A stretch of DNA of 64,000 nucleotides from Ophioderma brevispina (GCA_023653785.1 JAMKCH010012716.1:1-64000); one strand, 5' to 3'; numbered from the stretch's first letter, positions 44,036 through 58,300 are shown. Numbers and translations: made by a program. The notes: generated by a model not told the origin, from the sequence alone.

Positions 44036-47000
44036 GTGATTTTATCATCTACCCTGAAGCAGGGTTGCAGCTAGCAAGTTTTAGTGGATGGGTGTTATTT
44101 GAGGAATTTGACATTATGTTATACTGTTTTACCTAAAATTGTCTAAATTGCAAAAAATGATTAGAATTGTCCATTTTTTGCTCTTGAGTGGTGGGCCTCT
44201 AGAGTTAAGTTGGTTGTTCGGGTGGCCTCTGAAGCTGAGTAGTGGGCTCTGAAGCTGAGTGGGGGCTCTCGCCCCCATCCCACGTAGCTACATTCCCTGT
44301 CTATGTGGTTCTTATATGATGATTGTCATCGAATTATTTAGTCTTAGTGCAATTTTTTCAAGAATTCCCAGTGGCTGGTATTTCTGGGATTTGGGCATGT
44401 TAGGGTTATAGTTAAGTAACATGCATATCCAAAGCATTTGATCCAACCTATGTGACAAGTCTGCCTTTTATAGTTTGGGGTTAGCAATTAGCATATGCAG
44501 CTGCCATTTCCTTTAGCAATCACAACCCAATTATGAGGTGGGTGGAATATCGATATTCTGTCCTCAGGTTCATCAGGTGAGACCAACAAACCTTAAAATA
44601 ACCCACCAACAGAACATCCAACCAAAGCGCCCTTCGAGAGGGGGAGGTTCCTTAGAAGTTAGGCCCCCCCCCCCCTTGGGGAAGGGGTTTCGGGTTTCCA
44701 TGTGAGACCCCCCCCCTCCCTGGTACAGGTCCAAAGGCAGTACTCTTCTGGAAGTCAAGAGGCAAAACTTGTATCCCTCTCACGGACCATAGTAACAGCC
44801 CTAGATTTGAAGCAATTTATATTTCTTTCAATTTGCACACCATTTTATAATCAAAATGTATGAATTTTTATGTCAATATTGAAATGGGTTGATTTCTTTA
44901 AAAACAACTTTAAAAATAGTTTGAATTTCTAAACAAACCAAATGAATGGATCATTACAATAAGTTTGATACTTTGAAATGGGTTGCATTTCTACCCAATT
45001 TAGAGGGCATACTTGTGCCCCATTTTGACATCACAACACCCCCACCACCCCATCAGATATTGTATATTTTGGCAACTTAGCAAAGGTGTTGTTACTTTTG
45101 TGTTTGATCAATATGCACCATTAATTAATGTATTGCTAAACATTTCACACATCCATAATTTCACCATTCTTGAGGCTAGATTCATGGAATGAAATCATTC
45201 AAATAAACTCTCATAAAAGTAACATGTATTTTTTTTTTTTTTTTTTTTACCTTATCTTGAAAAGTAAAGGTTAAAGCTTTATAACATAATAAAAAAAAAG
45301 AGGTTAACACACACAAAAACAGACATGCAATTCTAGGCGAAAGGGTCAAACCAACATGAATTGACACAAAATCCAGAGTTAAACCAGGCTAACGATGGCC
45401 ATTTCCATAAAAATCTCATGCCCCACTGATAACAAGAAATTTTAAGATTTTTTATGAATCAAAGGGAATGTAAACACAGGGCCCTGGGGGTTTATTGAGC
45501 CCATCCCACAATCGCACCAGGGAAGGGGCATTTCCCCTAAATTTTTTCTTCGCCCAGTTTTGCCCCCCTGCGGGTGGGCCGAACGAAAAATGACAGATTT
45601 TTGGCCCCCCCAAAATAAGACAATTGGGACCTAAAATCACCAAATTTTTGCAAAAAAAGAAAAAAACTAAAAAATCAATAAATTTTAAAATTTCCAAAAT
45701 TTTGATATTTTGACCCCCCAGAATTCATTTTTGACCCCAAAATTCACTTTCCCTGTTTGCCCCCCCCCCGAAAAAGAGGTCTGGCGCCACCCCTGTATCA
45801 GTGCATAAAGTTATTAAAACTCACATGGTTATGCTGAAAATGGAATAGAGTTCAAAGTGATCAACAAACACCACAACACCAATCTTGCTTGCAAGACGTA
45901 ATAGGTGCTAAAATGAGAGCAGACACATCAGCGATGCTGCTATGAATGTATAAACCGGTATAAATAACACTAACCACATGCTTTCTATTTATACAAAATA
46001 CGTACATTTGTATCTAAAAATTATTCTCAAGTAGGGGATAATGCATTCCAATTTAATAAAGATGAAGGCTCACTGTAGTTTGAGTTAACACTTGAAAAAT
46101 AATCGACCGGATAATTGCTCATTTACCACACATCCTGAGGAGAAAAGTAGGGGAGAATTAACGCGGGGGGGGGGGGTTGATTATTTTGAGAGGAACAGAC
46201 CTTTCAAAATGATCCCATCTGTAGAGATCGTAATACGGCCATAAAAATGGAGTATTTACCAAATCCTGTGTAGGCCTGTTTACACTGGCGCTTATGCAGC
46301 ATGAATAGTTCTGACGGTGATATCTTCAAGGGAGCATTTTCAATTCACTAAGTTTTCTGAGTCTGTAAAGTTCCAAAGGCATTTCTTATGTTAGGCATCT
46401 CATTTTGATTATGCCATGCATGTCTAAAATATCAATTTTAAAACTGAAAATGGGACTACCTGATCTGAATTTGTATGGGTAAATTTGATATGCATCAAGA
46501 TTTACAATTTTTCTTGTTTTTTGTATGTAAAAAACTTAATTTGGTGACTTTTTATGGGGCAGGACCTTTACCTAAGGAACAAAATAATAAGACTTATCAA
46601 AAAGTATCTTATTTCTTTAAAAATACACACATCATTGCTTCCCATAGATTGAGCTGTGATGCAAGTTCATCAAGAAGATTTCGCCTCTCATTTGAACGGG
46701 ACTTTGTGATTTATATAGCGTATGTTTTATTGGTTTAGATTTAATATTGCAGGAAAAATAAATAAGTGCTACACCCACACTCGTGGGATGCACACGCTTG
46801 GCCGGCTGCACCCTCGAGAGGAATCTATGTTTAGATTTGTCATATGCATGTGACATTGCAATTTATACTAGGCCTATGCTTACTGAACTATAAATTTCCT
46901 GAAGTGTATCCAATTATTAAGGCAAAAACAATAGTACGACCTGGGCCACACTTCATTTTGTAATCCATAGCCTAAACTTATTTTACTCTAAGCTGTTCTA

Positions 47001-47203
47001 AATGCCATATGTCAAATATTTTTGTTCACTTTATCCCTGTAAATACTTATCCAATCCACAGGAGATTCACAAAAAAATTGATTATTAGATCGGTGCGTAC
47101 AATGCGAAGTACAAAAAAGACATGCAAAACATTCAATAACCTCTCCATATTCACATAACAGACAATCTGATTGCATCATACCGAGTACATAATTACAAAA
47201 TTC
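44036..47203. other. Intergenic or first-intron stretch with poly-C elements
   Basis: It contains several ccccccc/ggggggg-bearing foldback remnants (44660-44730, 45480-45800, 46160-46180) and a T-run at 45231-45248. I see no exon. Confidence 0.4.
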
Positions 47204-47559
47204 TTAAAGGTGCAACAAGAGATTGAGGCACCCAAATATTGTGTCATAATAGTAATTGCATATAGGACTAGACACTGAAATAGATTTTCTTACCTGTAGT
47301 GTGGCTAACAGAAAAAGTCTTAAAAGAGAGGAAAACATGTTTCTGATTTGCTTGTATTTCAATATAAATCATAGGCTGAATTTTGTATTTGCTCCTATAC
47401 GAAATTAGAAATTTCAAATTTGTTGTACCAAAGAAACATTTCTCAGCTTAATTCCTTTCAGATGGGGTTATTTTTTATCATCAGGGCAAAAATTAGAACT
47501 TTCGTTTTTTTAGGGACACCTTTTATGTGAAATCTGATAATCTCTTGTTGCACCTTTAA
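47204..47559. mobile_element. TTAA-flanked MITE (family B), intact
   Basis: Its terminal inverted repeats are ttaaaggtgcaacaagagat and, inverted, ttaaaggtgcaacaagagat, with TTAA at both edges. The interior (tgaattttgtatttgctcct, ttgtaccaaagaaac) matches the 6257-6988 copy in reverse, and a diverged relative lies at about 18360-18560. Confidence 0.82.
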
Positions 47560-48533
47560 CCCTATACCACTTTTCTTATAGTGTCCAACCGATCACCCCA
47601 GTTCTGAATTCACCGATCGCCGATTAATTTAGGTTTAACCGGCCGATCCGATGCCGATTACCGATTTATGTTGTATTAACCCCAACTACACTACAAAGCA
47701 GATACAGTAACAAACTACGCCGGTAAATTTGTCCCTGTGTGTTGTGTATATATTTACAGTGGTATACCTAAATTCATGGATCTCCAAACTCAACTTGTTG
47801 GTAATAAAATATAGCCACCAAAAGGTCTATGTGTGTGTTCCTTATTATTATTATAAAGTTCATATTTGTGGTGATGTTTTGGTCTCTAGAGCGCTCCAAA
47901 TATGTAGGTGTTAAGATGTCTGAATCGCCACGTAAAATTTCTGTGAAATTCTAAAGGTGACTATGCAGCATTCTCAAACTCACGATCGCGGTGTCGCCTA
48001 TGGATGAAGTTTTCCCGAGTCGTCAAGATGGGATATTTTGAAACAGTGCAAGGTCATTTTGAAACCTTATGCTTATAGTAGATATGAATATATTCTGGAG
48101 ATTCTTGAAACAATCACCATGGTGTGACCAAGGAAGCCGTTGAATGCTCTCTTTTCAAGGCCCATTTTGGCTAAGGTACAAGTCATGTTTACAATGACAT
48201 AGAAATTAATGCATAGCAGCATTGCGTAATCTATTATTTGTCCAGCTCAAAACCACGATGGCTTGTACACGGAATGCGGGGTTAGCTGGGGTCAGGATGA
48301 ATTGAGCATGTCAGTACATATGCATATTATTTATCAAGCTTAATTTTGTTTAGGATACATCAAAACGTTCACACGTAATTCAGGTACTGATATGCAATAT
48401 TGTACACAAATCCAACGCAAGAAAATGCACTTTATTTTCTTTTCTATAGCAAGATCAAACAATTGTAAAGTTTAATAAATGACAAGTTGACAATCGCTAA
48501 GATTTCGTCAATGTCATTATTCTATTCACTTAC

Positions 48534-48637
48534 TCAAAGGAAATTAGCCCTTCCATGACAACTAGCTGCAGCAAAGCCGGCACAAGACGATGTTTGTGAT
48601 GGCATTTGCCGACACTCCGATATAATTTTGAGGACAT
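48534..48637 (-). CDS. Candidate first coding exon, minus strand
   Basis: On the minus strand an ATG opens M-S-S-K-L-Y-R-S-V-G-K-C-H-H-K-H and stays open to a strong gtaagtg donor in phase 2. The surrounding 300 bases are richer in CpG than the neighbourhood, as expected near a promoter. It lies upstream of, and in the same direction as, the adaptor gene, so it could be that gene's 5' exon with a long first intron. Nothing in the peptide is diagnostic, and it may equally be untranslated or chance. Confidence 0.25.
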
Positions 48638-48849
48638 TGTCAATACAACTCGCGCCGTACCAACTAGGAGAAACCAAACCAACCGGAAATCGCAAGAAGT
48701 TGAATCTTGATCTTTTTACCGCCCTAGATTGCAATGGCCCGCCAGACGGCGGCCAAGCCTCTTTAGACACAGCCAAGCAATCAAACTAGACTACAGAACA
48801 CAACCTTTCCAGCAACCATAAACAAATTAAGCGCTGTATTGATGTGTGT

Positions 48850-50597
48850 CATGGAGTGTTTTTTATGGCTCCGAACGGTTGTGGAATAAGATAATTGCTT
48901 TAATCACATATTAAAAATTGTAGGATTTTTCAATTTTGTGATTTAATACTTTAACACTAATCGGCGACGTCTAAAATTGGGATTTCTCTTGGCCGGCCAC
49001 CGCCTAATGCCCGCAGTGATTTTGACCCCCGGTACCTTGATCAAGATTAAGTTTTGTGGCTCGGCAACGGGCCAAATGCTGGTCTGTGATTAGAATGGAT
49101 CCACCCCGCTCAGGTTAACTGCCACGCACGTGGTAGTCTAAATTAGACAACTCGGGGGAAGTCCCGGGGGAAGATTCCCCGAATCTTCTCGCTACCTTCA
49201 TACACTGCACGTAAATCAAATCACTAACCATTTTTTTAATTATTGCGGATTGAAGTGCTCCAGCTAGGTCCTTCTTCACTGTTCACGTTCATTTTTGAAC
49301 ATTGTGAACATCAGACAGACAATAAGAATCATTCTAGGGTGTTTTTATCGTAAAATATTGTATAATTAACCATGTCAAGGACAAATAACAAATTACGACT
49401 GTTCGGATTCGCGGGTCATAGAGTATAGGCTTGAGATTTCACAGTGTACTGCTAATGTATTAATTCTTGGCAAACCTGCATTGACATTTACTCATAGGAG
49501 TAATACCCTTAAGAATGTTAGTATAACCAGCTGAATAATAGTTTCTTGCAGTTTTAGATCATTTCTTAGATCCCTATAATATTATTGGGTCTTCCCCATT
49601 TCCATTCCGAATCATTGTGTGGTGTGTGCATAATTGCGATGTTAATTTCAGTTGATTAATTCCGTCATTATGTAATACGTAAAGTAAGCAGGAAAGTCGG
49701 GAGTTTGAAAAGGATTGTCAACCAAAATGAAGCCTTAGTAGCGCTTTGTCATAATGATTGATCGGGTCGTCAGATCGGTAAATGAAGGAAATTTCACCGA
49801 TGACGATTCAGATTCGAAAAGCTTAAATTATCGGACCGAAAAAAAGCTAAGGAAACTCCCCCATTGCGATCGGTTGGACTAAATTTCGTTTTAATTAGGG
49901 CCATTTTGTACATCAACCAATGAAAATTTATTTGGTGGTGTAGTTTTTTTATTGTCTTTGAAAAAGACATGGCAAAATTAAAATTAAATGTTTTATTTTT
50001 TAAAGGAAATGTTTTTATTTTTTTAGGGAACTTTTATTTTTTTTCTTAAGTATTGCATTTTCTTAAATTTCCATTGATTTTTAACTGATTCCTTTCGTGA
50101 ATGTTGATGTTTGTAAAGCACTACGGTGCCGAATCGAGTGCCTCAGTTGTAAGATTAAAAACGTATATAGTTACAGTGAATCTGAATGGGGAAACCTGCA
50201 TGTAATTTTTACGGGGCTTTTGTTCAATTTGCTGCCAGGCAGGATCATTTAGAGTATTTTTTACCATGTATTTTAGTACTTATTATTGTATAATTGTAAA
50301 TAACATAGTTGTTTAATTGTTGATATTATTTAAAATTTGATAAGGTCTCCACTTAGGCCTTGAAAAGACATACATTACAGAGCTTGTATTCTCACATTTC
50401 AGCCAATCAAATACAACTGTAATTTTCCCCAGCCTTTACAGTATTTTCATTGTTGTTCTTGAAATTGCGCTATAACATATATAACAGGGAGTCTATAATC
50501 TTTTAACAGTGTATCTCACTCGGAATCTCACTACAAGACACTATACATCAGTGATCCACACGAATGAGTCAAAATATTTGAAATTTGCTTAATAGCT
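48850..50597. other. Intergenic stretch, no gene seen
   Basis: AT-rich with scattered CpG; includes gttcacgttcatttttgaac (a short palindrome near 49281). I see no open frame or splice-supported exon. Confidence 0.4.
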
Positions 50598-51585
50598 TTA
50601 AGTGTTTTCGTGATTCCAGCACCTTCTGTTTTATTCATGGTTCACTAATATCATTGAGAAAAGCCTTAGTCACAAAGTTTGAGTTGATCCAGATTTGCGG
50701 TGTTGTGTTTATGGGGCAATTGTTTGTTTAGCCCCTCTGCTTTAAGTTCTGTCCGTTCACGGACCAGAAAATTGCGAATTCTTACCGATACTACACCGAA
50801 TTTGCACGTAAGATTTAGGTACACTTGTACTACTCATGCTACGGTTTTCTGGATGATAAAAATCTCAACTTTGTGAGGTAAGTTGGGACCGGGGTTTGTG
50901 GATCACGAAATGCCCCTTTAAAAAGCTACTATCAGTCAGTTTTTTTCCAAATCAAAATGCCCATTTTTGTCTCTAATTGCTAGTGTTAGGTCATATCAAC
51001 ACTTATAATATTAATGTTCATGTGAAAACGGAAACCATTTTAAAGCGGTCCTTAAGATGCCATCTACGACTGTTTTGTTGGCCTACAAAGGGGTCGGATC
51101 CTGACTTTTTATTTTAAGTAAACCAAGCATAAAAATCATCATTTCTTGAACAAATACAGCGCTTACGCTAGCCACTTACAGGGGTCTTCCTACCCAATTT
51201 TCCAACACACGTGCAAAAAATGCACTTGAATGAAATAGTGGGCGACTTTTTTTCTGACATTTTTTGAAACAAAAACATCGCTGATAGTGCTTTAATTAAA
51301 GGTGAATGATAAGTCTGTGTAGAATTCTCATAGTTAACTTTTCTCAACTGATGAATTGAGAGTATTCAAAGATACGCATCTCAGTCAATTATGCGTGTTG
51401 TATAGTGTCCGTACGGACAGATGACTAATATCAGCTTTTTGTCTATTAGGTGCTCAGTCTTCTCCATTTGCAGTGTAAATGATAGGAAGCCTGTATGTTA
51501 CAAACATGCAAAAATCTGATTTTCGATGATTTTTTCTTTTTTTCGATTTTCGATTTCGGTTAGCAAATCACTAAAATGCCTTTAA
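50598..51585. mobile_element. Three MITEs placed end to end at TTAA sites
   Basis: The first element (50598-50921, family D) ends cacgaaatgccccttta. The second (50918-51295) has ends ttaaaaagctactatcagtc and, inverted, ttaaagcactatcagcgatg. The third (51296-51585, family A lacking its outer left repeat) includes gtgtccgtacggacaga. Each junction is a shared or adjacent TTAA. Confidence 0.75.
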
Positions 51586-52322
51586 ATTCTCACAGACAGC
51601 TCCGGGTTTTTGAATTTGATCAGCCTGATTTTGATGTGAGCTAAAAGCATAGTCCCTTTTAAAAAGACAACATCGCTTAGCCGAGGATGTTAGTCTTAAA
51701 TATGTTAGTGTAAATCCTGAGGATCATAAAACCCCTCTCTTAATAGTTATATTTTCAGGCTCAACCATATTCGTGCATCAACCTTTAATTTTGAAATACC
51801 ACGGGGTTTTGGGAATCACCTTTATACAGCCATATCCATTTCATAGGTGAGTGGCCCCTCCTATTATGGTTGTTCGCAATGTGGAACATTGTGGGTGGGT
51901 AGTTTATCAATCAACTAGATTTAAATATTTTAACCAAAGTCCATTGCACAATGAGATTTAAAAAATTCAAACTACCGGAAACATGGTTTAAAACAATGCT
52001 TGTCACTATGAGGCAATGTAGTATCAACTCCTATGGCCCAGTTCAATAGCTTTCATTCAACAAGTGTTTTAGAAAACACCCCGAGCTGAGATTTGGGGTA
52101 TTAAATTTATGATACTAGAATACACAGATCAGTTCATGCCACTGCATGTACAAGTTAAAACCCATGAACTGTGCCCTTGGTGATGAGCATATAGGTTTGT
52201 GATCTGGGCATTGTACAACATAATGGTCTCTCAAGGGACCATGGGTCAGATCCATCCATTATATGTCAATGAACGAGAAGCTTTACGGTGATGGGTGGGC
52301 TGTCATCCAATCAAAAAGTTTT

Positions 52323-52360
<38 letters not shown>

Positions 52361-54814
52361 CAGGGACGTTACCCTTTTAAATTACGGAAACCCAAATTAT
52401 TCATTAATCTTCACATTTATTGAATAACCTATTATTACCTAACATAATACAATTTGGAGAAGAAGAGAAAAATGTAAATAACAGTGGGGTGGTAAAAATT
52501 ATACTACACATTTGAAAAAGGTAGTTATTTAACACTGACCCGTTTTATTATTTTCCGTAATATTACGTGCTTTTGTAACTTACTGTTTTAAATGTAAGGA
52601 ATTACGAATGAAAATAGTCTTACCTATAAAAAGTGGTTAAATAACGTAGTAAGTAAACGTCATTAAAAAGTGCAAAATCTTCTTTTCATAGCATTTTTTA
52701 AAAATAGTTAAAAAAACTGCTTTTCCCCTTTTTGTATTATAGTTAGTTAATTTGAAAAAAGTAGTACACACACGTACAACACGCGCACACAACAACACCC
52801 ACACAACATTATATATTTAATTTTAGCATTGTCTATAGTCAAAGTCATGAAAGTGTAGTGGATAAGGTTAGGACTGGTTATAATCTTAAGCCCTGGTTCG
52901 AATCTATGTAAGGTAAAGGATTAGTTTATCATAATGATGCTTAAGTAATTGGTGGACATTAGAATTGTGTACATTACCATAAAAACAAAGTGTTCTAAAC
53001 TGGTTTAAATCTTTATTTCTTCCGTTTCCCTGGTTTATGCCCTTTTTCTAAAACAGGGATTTCTTTGCCCTTTTTTCTCAAATGTTTGCCTGAAAAATTA
53101 TAACTTTTTTTTTTTTGTTTTTTTACAGCCACGTGTAATGTTAAAAAGACAACGTTTGTATGATGCCATAGCTACAACGTGAAAATTTGGTCAGACCGAT
53201 TATAATAAGTTTTAATTCTAATATTGTTTAAACAAGAAAACAACCAACCAAATCAAACGTTGAAGCTTGAGATTTTCGGCCGTTTATTTTACGTTCCCTG
53301 AAGGTTTCGGATTTTACGGCTCCAGTTTATTTTACGTTCTGACATGTAGTGAGTCCAGCTGCCAGTCAAAGGCCTGTTTTTTACAGGTTTATTTTTAAAC
53401 AGTGGTAGCTGCTTCGGAAATGAAATGAATTTCCTAGTAGCATATACCCATGTCCTTAATTCTTAACATAGTTGGAAACAAAGGACTGGTCTTTGCTATA
53501 TACATGAGACAACCACCAACTCTGTGCATGACTGATATTCTGCCAATCATTTGCTTGCTGGCACATAGGCCTCGGCTAGATAGAGTAAATTGGCAGGCCC
53601 CATGTCACTGGGATAAATGCAGAAGATAAGCGAAAAAATTGCGAATCCGCGAAATTACTGTAAATTTTGACTTACTTTCCGCTTTTCCCCCAGGACATGG
53701 GCCTTTTGGACAAAATCAGGTATGAGGTATAAAGAGTGATGCAATTAAAGGCTTGTTTAACACGTCCCACAAACATCTTGAGACCGCAATAATTACGTGA
53801 TATTTGGGCCTACAAGCCTCTCTTGTCCCGCCGTTTTGATTGACAATGCGTATAAACGCCGCTGTGTTGCGATATTGGGGGTGGGGGGTAGCTTGGGGCC
53901 AGAATATATTAGCACATAAACTGGGGTATTAGGCGATTGGGCGTAGTAACGTACGTAGTAATGTACATTAATTTAAATGGGAAATACTTCGATTTATCAG
54001 GAATGTTAATTAGTGATTTCTTCGAATATTGTGCAAATCTCCAGGGAACACTCGGTTTGTTTTGATTTTTTGTGTTATGTTATGGGTGTGTGTTGCTGGT
54101 GTGTGGGTGGGGGGCGTGTGTGATTGGGTGGGTTGTGTGGGTACTGGTGAATTTTGGTTTTAAAACAAACACATTATATTTCGCTGTTTTTTAGTCCATA
54201 AAAGCCCTTTTGTTCTGAAAAAGTCAATGTTAAATTTTTATTTTAACAGTCGGACCTAGGTCAAATTTTTTTGGTTGCAAATCATCTGAAGTGATTTTAA
54301 TATTGTTACGCACTAAACCTAAACGGCATCGATTGTAATCGATATATCTGATGGAGAACGAATGAAAATGTATTGGATTTGACTTTTTTTTAAAAAAAAA
54401 TTTTCAAGGGTGTTTATGCTCCCTAGGGGCCCTTTGTGAAAACACATTACGTGTAAAAAATGTTTTGTTTAATTTAGCATAGGCAATGCGATAATGTCCA
54501 TACTATCTTAAAATGAAAGAGTGAAAAATCACTTTGAATTTCGAGTTATTTTAAATTTAACTCTCATCGAGTGTCTTTAGCTCTAAAGGAGCGAGAAAAT
54601 GCAACCCGACACCTTGACTCGCGGTTAACAGAGCCACTATTTACCGAAGTGGCTCAAAATGCCACTCTTCTTCGAGTGAAGCCCACTCTGAACTCTTATC
54701 GGACCGGGTTTTAGCTCAAAAGAGTGAGAAAAATGCTCACTCTTTTTCGGAGGGAACTAATATAGAAATTCAGAAAAACGCCCGCAAATGCGTTGATTAT
54801 TTTAGAAAACAAAC
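51586..54814. other. Intergenic stretch with SINE head and A-run
   Basis: A run of 27 A residues lies at 52328-52354. A plus-strand tRNA-like head (gtgtagtggataagg...ggttcgaatc) lies near 52853-52912. Just before the candidate exon at 54815, gagtga/gctc motifs alternate in both orientations (54540-54760), suggesting a degenerate foldback. Confidence 0.45.
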
Positions 54815-54901
54815 ATGGCGGACGAGTTAAGTGAGACCGTCAGCAAAACAGGTTTGAACGGAAGTTGAAATTCGTGAAGAAATCATAGATCATCTTCAAG
54901 G
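54815..54901 (+). CDS. Candidate first coding exon, plus strand, frame-broken
   Basis: An ATG in a strong context (aaacATGG) opens M-A-D-E-L-S-E-T-V-S-K-T, after which the frame stops at TGA. In the next frame the sequence reads E-V-E-I-R-E-E-I-I-D-H-L-Q and runs to a consensus gtgagt donor at 54902. Both pieces look like ordinary coding sequence, and a one-base indel would fuse them. I do not recognise the gene, and no following exon was identified, so this remains a candidate start of a gene extending to higher coordinates. An alternative is chance in AT-rich intergenic DNA. Confidence 0.3.
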
Positions 54902-56929
54902 GTGAGTATATTGTATGGGTCGGTCACAGTTCATAGCATTTACAGACAAGGTGTGGAGAGCTTAAATGTTATTTACTGTATATCACTCGTACATACGGGA
55001 CTAGTCTGCGCCAGGCTCCACGGCCAGGCTAGGCTTACAAATGTACGAAAACGCCACGTATTGCATGTCCCGGGCATGCATACCGTGATAATACACGTCA
55101 TGCATGCCACAATATGTATGTCTCACTGAATCATGCCAATGATGCGCCACAATATCATTTAATGGTCACGATGCTATGAATTATGACCTACACAACAATA
55201 CACTCACAAACAACAAAATCCTAAAGAATCACAACTCTATAAGAGTGACTAGTTACTTAAAAAGGAGTTATCAGTTCACTCTTTCATTAGAGTTATTTGT
55301 TCACTCTTTATTTTTGAGTGGATTCTTCTCACTTAAAAGATTGCGTAATAAGCTGGCTCTTTTTTGGGGGAGATTTCACTCTTTGAGCGTGGTTTTTCAT
55401 CTTTCGTTTTATTTAAAGAAGTAGTCAATTTGATCATCAGGCCCCATGTCACTGGGGAAAATGCGATCCGCGGAAAAAGTAGGCCTACTGTAAATTTCTC
55501 AAAGAACTTTCCCAAATTGCGAGATCTGTGCCTGTGGCAATTTTAGGCAGGTTTGGAAGGATTTAGAAAGAGTTTGACCGTACTTCCGCTTTTTCCACAG
55601 TGACTGGCGGCCTATTGCAAGGTTGTCGGCTTTTATCCACTCCAACTTTAAACCATCTTCGATGGAAAAACGATGATTTATGTAGTAAGCCCCATAGATA
55701 CTGTGGTCGACCAAAATAGGCACAGTTTCTCGTCATAAACTTTCAACCAAAATCCTTTGCTCTAGATTCACAGGAAATGAAGAGAAAAATAGCACCTCTC
55801 TCAAAAAACAAATTTTGACCACTTTCGGTAAAGCGAAATAGCGATCGGGCTACTGAGGCCTGTTGATGGAAATTTCTAATATTTTTACATCGGTTAATCC
55901 CTCTAAACCCCGGCGAATTTTGAAGTCAATAACTGATGTTAACTTGTCAAGTATTTTGAGATTTTTGAAACAAAGTAAATGGCACTGGGATCGAGACTGC
56001 AATGATAGTAAATGCACGTAAGGCAGTGCCAAAAACTGTTTGGAATCTCCCATGCCCAAATCGAGCAGGTGTGTCTTCTCCCCCAAATGCCCATACCCAA
56101 AAGCCTTATTAGTCGCAGCAGAAAGCATATTTATGAAGGTTAAATGACAATCAAGACGAACCAGGGGATAAACTGCAATGCCTTCAGCAGGCATTAAAAC
56201 GCGTATGCGAGGCTATCAAAAGACGAAATCAACATAATGGAGTTTTGAATTTTTCATGGAATCGTGCTTGTATTTATCCTATTGTAGCGTTTTAAAATGG
56301 CTTGGCCGAGGGAAATTCTGAACGCATATGATTATAGATGAGTGGCGAATGGAGCCCTGTTTATGGAATGACAGAGCCGAAGGATACAGGGAAGAAATCA
56401 GCTACGTGAGACGTGACATGAGAAGACTTGCGGAAAAATCAACATGACTGGTCAGCTGACAAACAAAGTCAGATGGTTGTAAACATTAAAAGACAGAAAA
56501 TTGGAAACGGAGTTCCTGACACTGTTATTGTTTAGATGATTCAATTAAAAATATAGTAGATAGTTCTAGGGACTATTAGTGTTGTGACCGTGTTGATGAC
56601 ACACTGTCAACTTAAGCGATGGAAAAATAGCAGTGATATGATGGATGCGATCAGGATGATGGTGGTGGCGTATGGGAATGGCAACTTTTGTGGACAAGTG
56701 AAGTGCGGCGCATCAGGAATGATCGGATCATGGTGGTGGTGTGGGGGGGGGGGGGTGTCAGTCCCGGGGAGCAATATATATGAAGTGACGCGATGACGGG
56801 GAGTGCGGATTGGACTCTCAAAGTAGGGGGCATTCGCTGAGGGAACTTTAGGGAAAAAAAAGGGGTAATGGTGAGGAGGATGCAATTGGGTCACTCACTG
56901 TCACTGAGCCTAAAGGCAATTGCCCAAGG

Positions 56930-58100
56930 CGGTCATTTCAGTGAGGCACCATGCCTGAGTTCAATCAGTAAACAAAGAGGGCCAACAAGAGGGGCTTTTG
57001 TGAGAGCATGAAATCGAAATAAGGGGGTCATTCAGTGAATTGATATTATTAAAAATGGGAGGCATCAACTTGAGTAAAAAAAAAGGGGGGGGGGTCTTTC
57101 CGTGACAGGTTAAAAAGGGGTGTCTTTCAGTGACAGGTTAAAAAAGGGGGTATTTCAGTGAGAGTTTAAAGGTCCATGGACATGGCTTAGTAGACATTTC
57201 CTAATTTCTTAACATTTTCGTACCTCAACAGTACATATCGCAACACAGATTTTTACAAAAGTGAACACGGAAGTGTTAAATTTCAAAGGATAAATATACC
57301 CAAATTGGCAGGGCCTTCTCCTGTTTTCTGCGAACGCCGTATCAAGAGCTGGAGTTGGATTTGACCCCGCTTAATGACGTCGAGTAACAGTTGTAAACCA
57401 AAGCTCACACACGTGGGCTAATCGCACCGCACACTCCAGATATCCTCTCCTTGTCGGTTTCTTATTATGGGAACTGAATAAAGCTATTTGTTCTGATTCT
57501 CCTTGTCGGTACCCGGTCACCGCTGGTGCAAAGCCGGCAATAAATCACATTATAATCGTAATGTAAGGCATCAAAATCCAGAAAAATCTATGCCATATGA
57601 TACAAACGTACAACGCATATGCACGAGAAGTCAAATGTGTACGTATTCAAGAAAACTGGGCCACGCGCAAGTCCGTTCCACGATGAAGATCAGACCCGTA
57701 TCGCCGTACCGCGTATTGTTACTCTGGACGTAACTTCTGCGGTCAGCTTGCCAGCGCGTTGAAACTCACTTTCATTTTGGAATTTCCTTTGAAAGATTGT
57801 CCAAACAAATGATATTATGCCCAATTTTCATCAAATATACGGTTTCTCAATTGCTGCTTCATGCAGATTTTACATTGATACCAATACATAATATGAATGA
57901 AACCATTTTTTTGGTGGTAGTATAATATGTTTAAAAAGCATGTCCATGGACCTTAAAAAAAGGGTATCTTCCAGCGACAGGTTAAAAAAGGGGGGTCTTT
58001 CATTGACCTGTTATAAAAGGGGGGTCTTTCAGTGACAGGTTTTAAAAAGGGGATCTTTCATTGACAAGAGCAGTTTAAAAAAAGGGGGGCAATAGTGCTG
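56930..58100. repeat. Degenerate ggtctttcagtgacaggtta repeat, split by an insertion
   Basis: Units of roughly 30 bases (gggggtctttcagtgacagg + ttaaaaa) occur at 57085-57165 and again at 57957-58085. The 790-base element at 57166-57956 sits between them. Confidence 0.75.
57166..57956. mobile_element. TTAA-flanked element (family E) inside a minisatellite
   Basis: The ends ttaaaggtccatggacatg and catgtccatggaccttaa are perfect inverted repeats, with TTAA on both sides. The interior is about 750 bases without a transposase frame, so it is probably non-autonomous. Confidence 0.85.
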
Positions 58101-58300
58101 CCACATCCCCGTCCCTATGTTTTAAGGAGTGCCCCCCCAGGGGTCAGTCATGCCTCGGTGAGTGGCCAAGATCTTTGATTGCGTGAATTAGGGCTTGTAC
58201 TAGGCCGTAGGCGTAATAATAATTACTAATTAATAATCATAAGAAATTGCAGCATTTATATACGCTTTTTTCACGTGTACAAAGCGCTTACATAACAATT

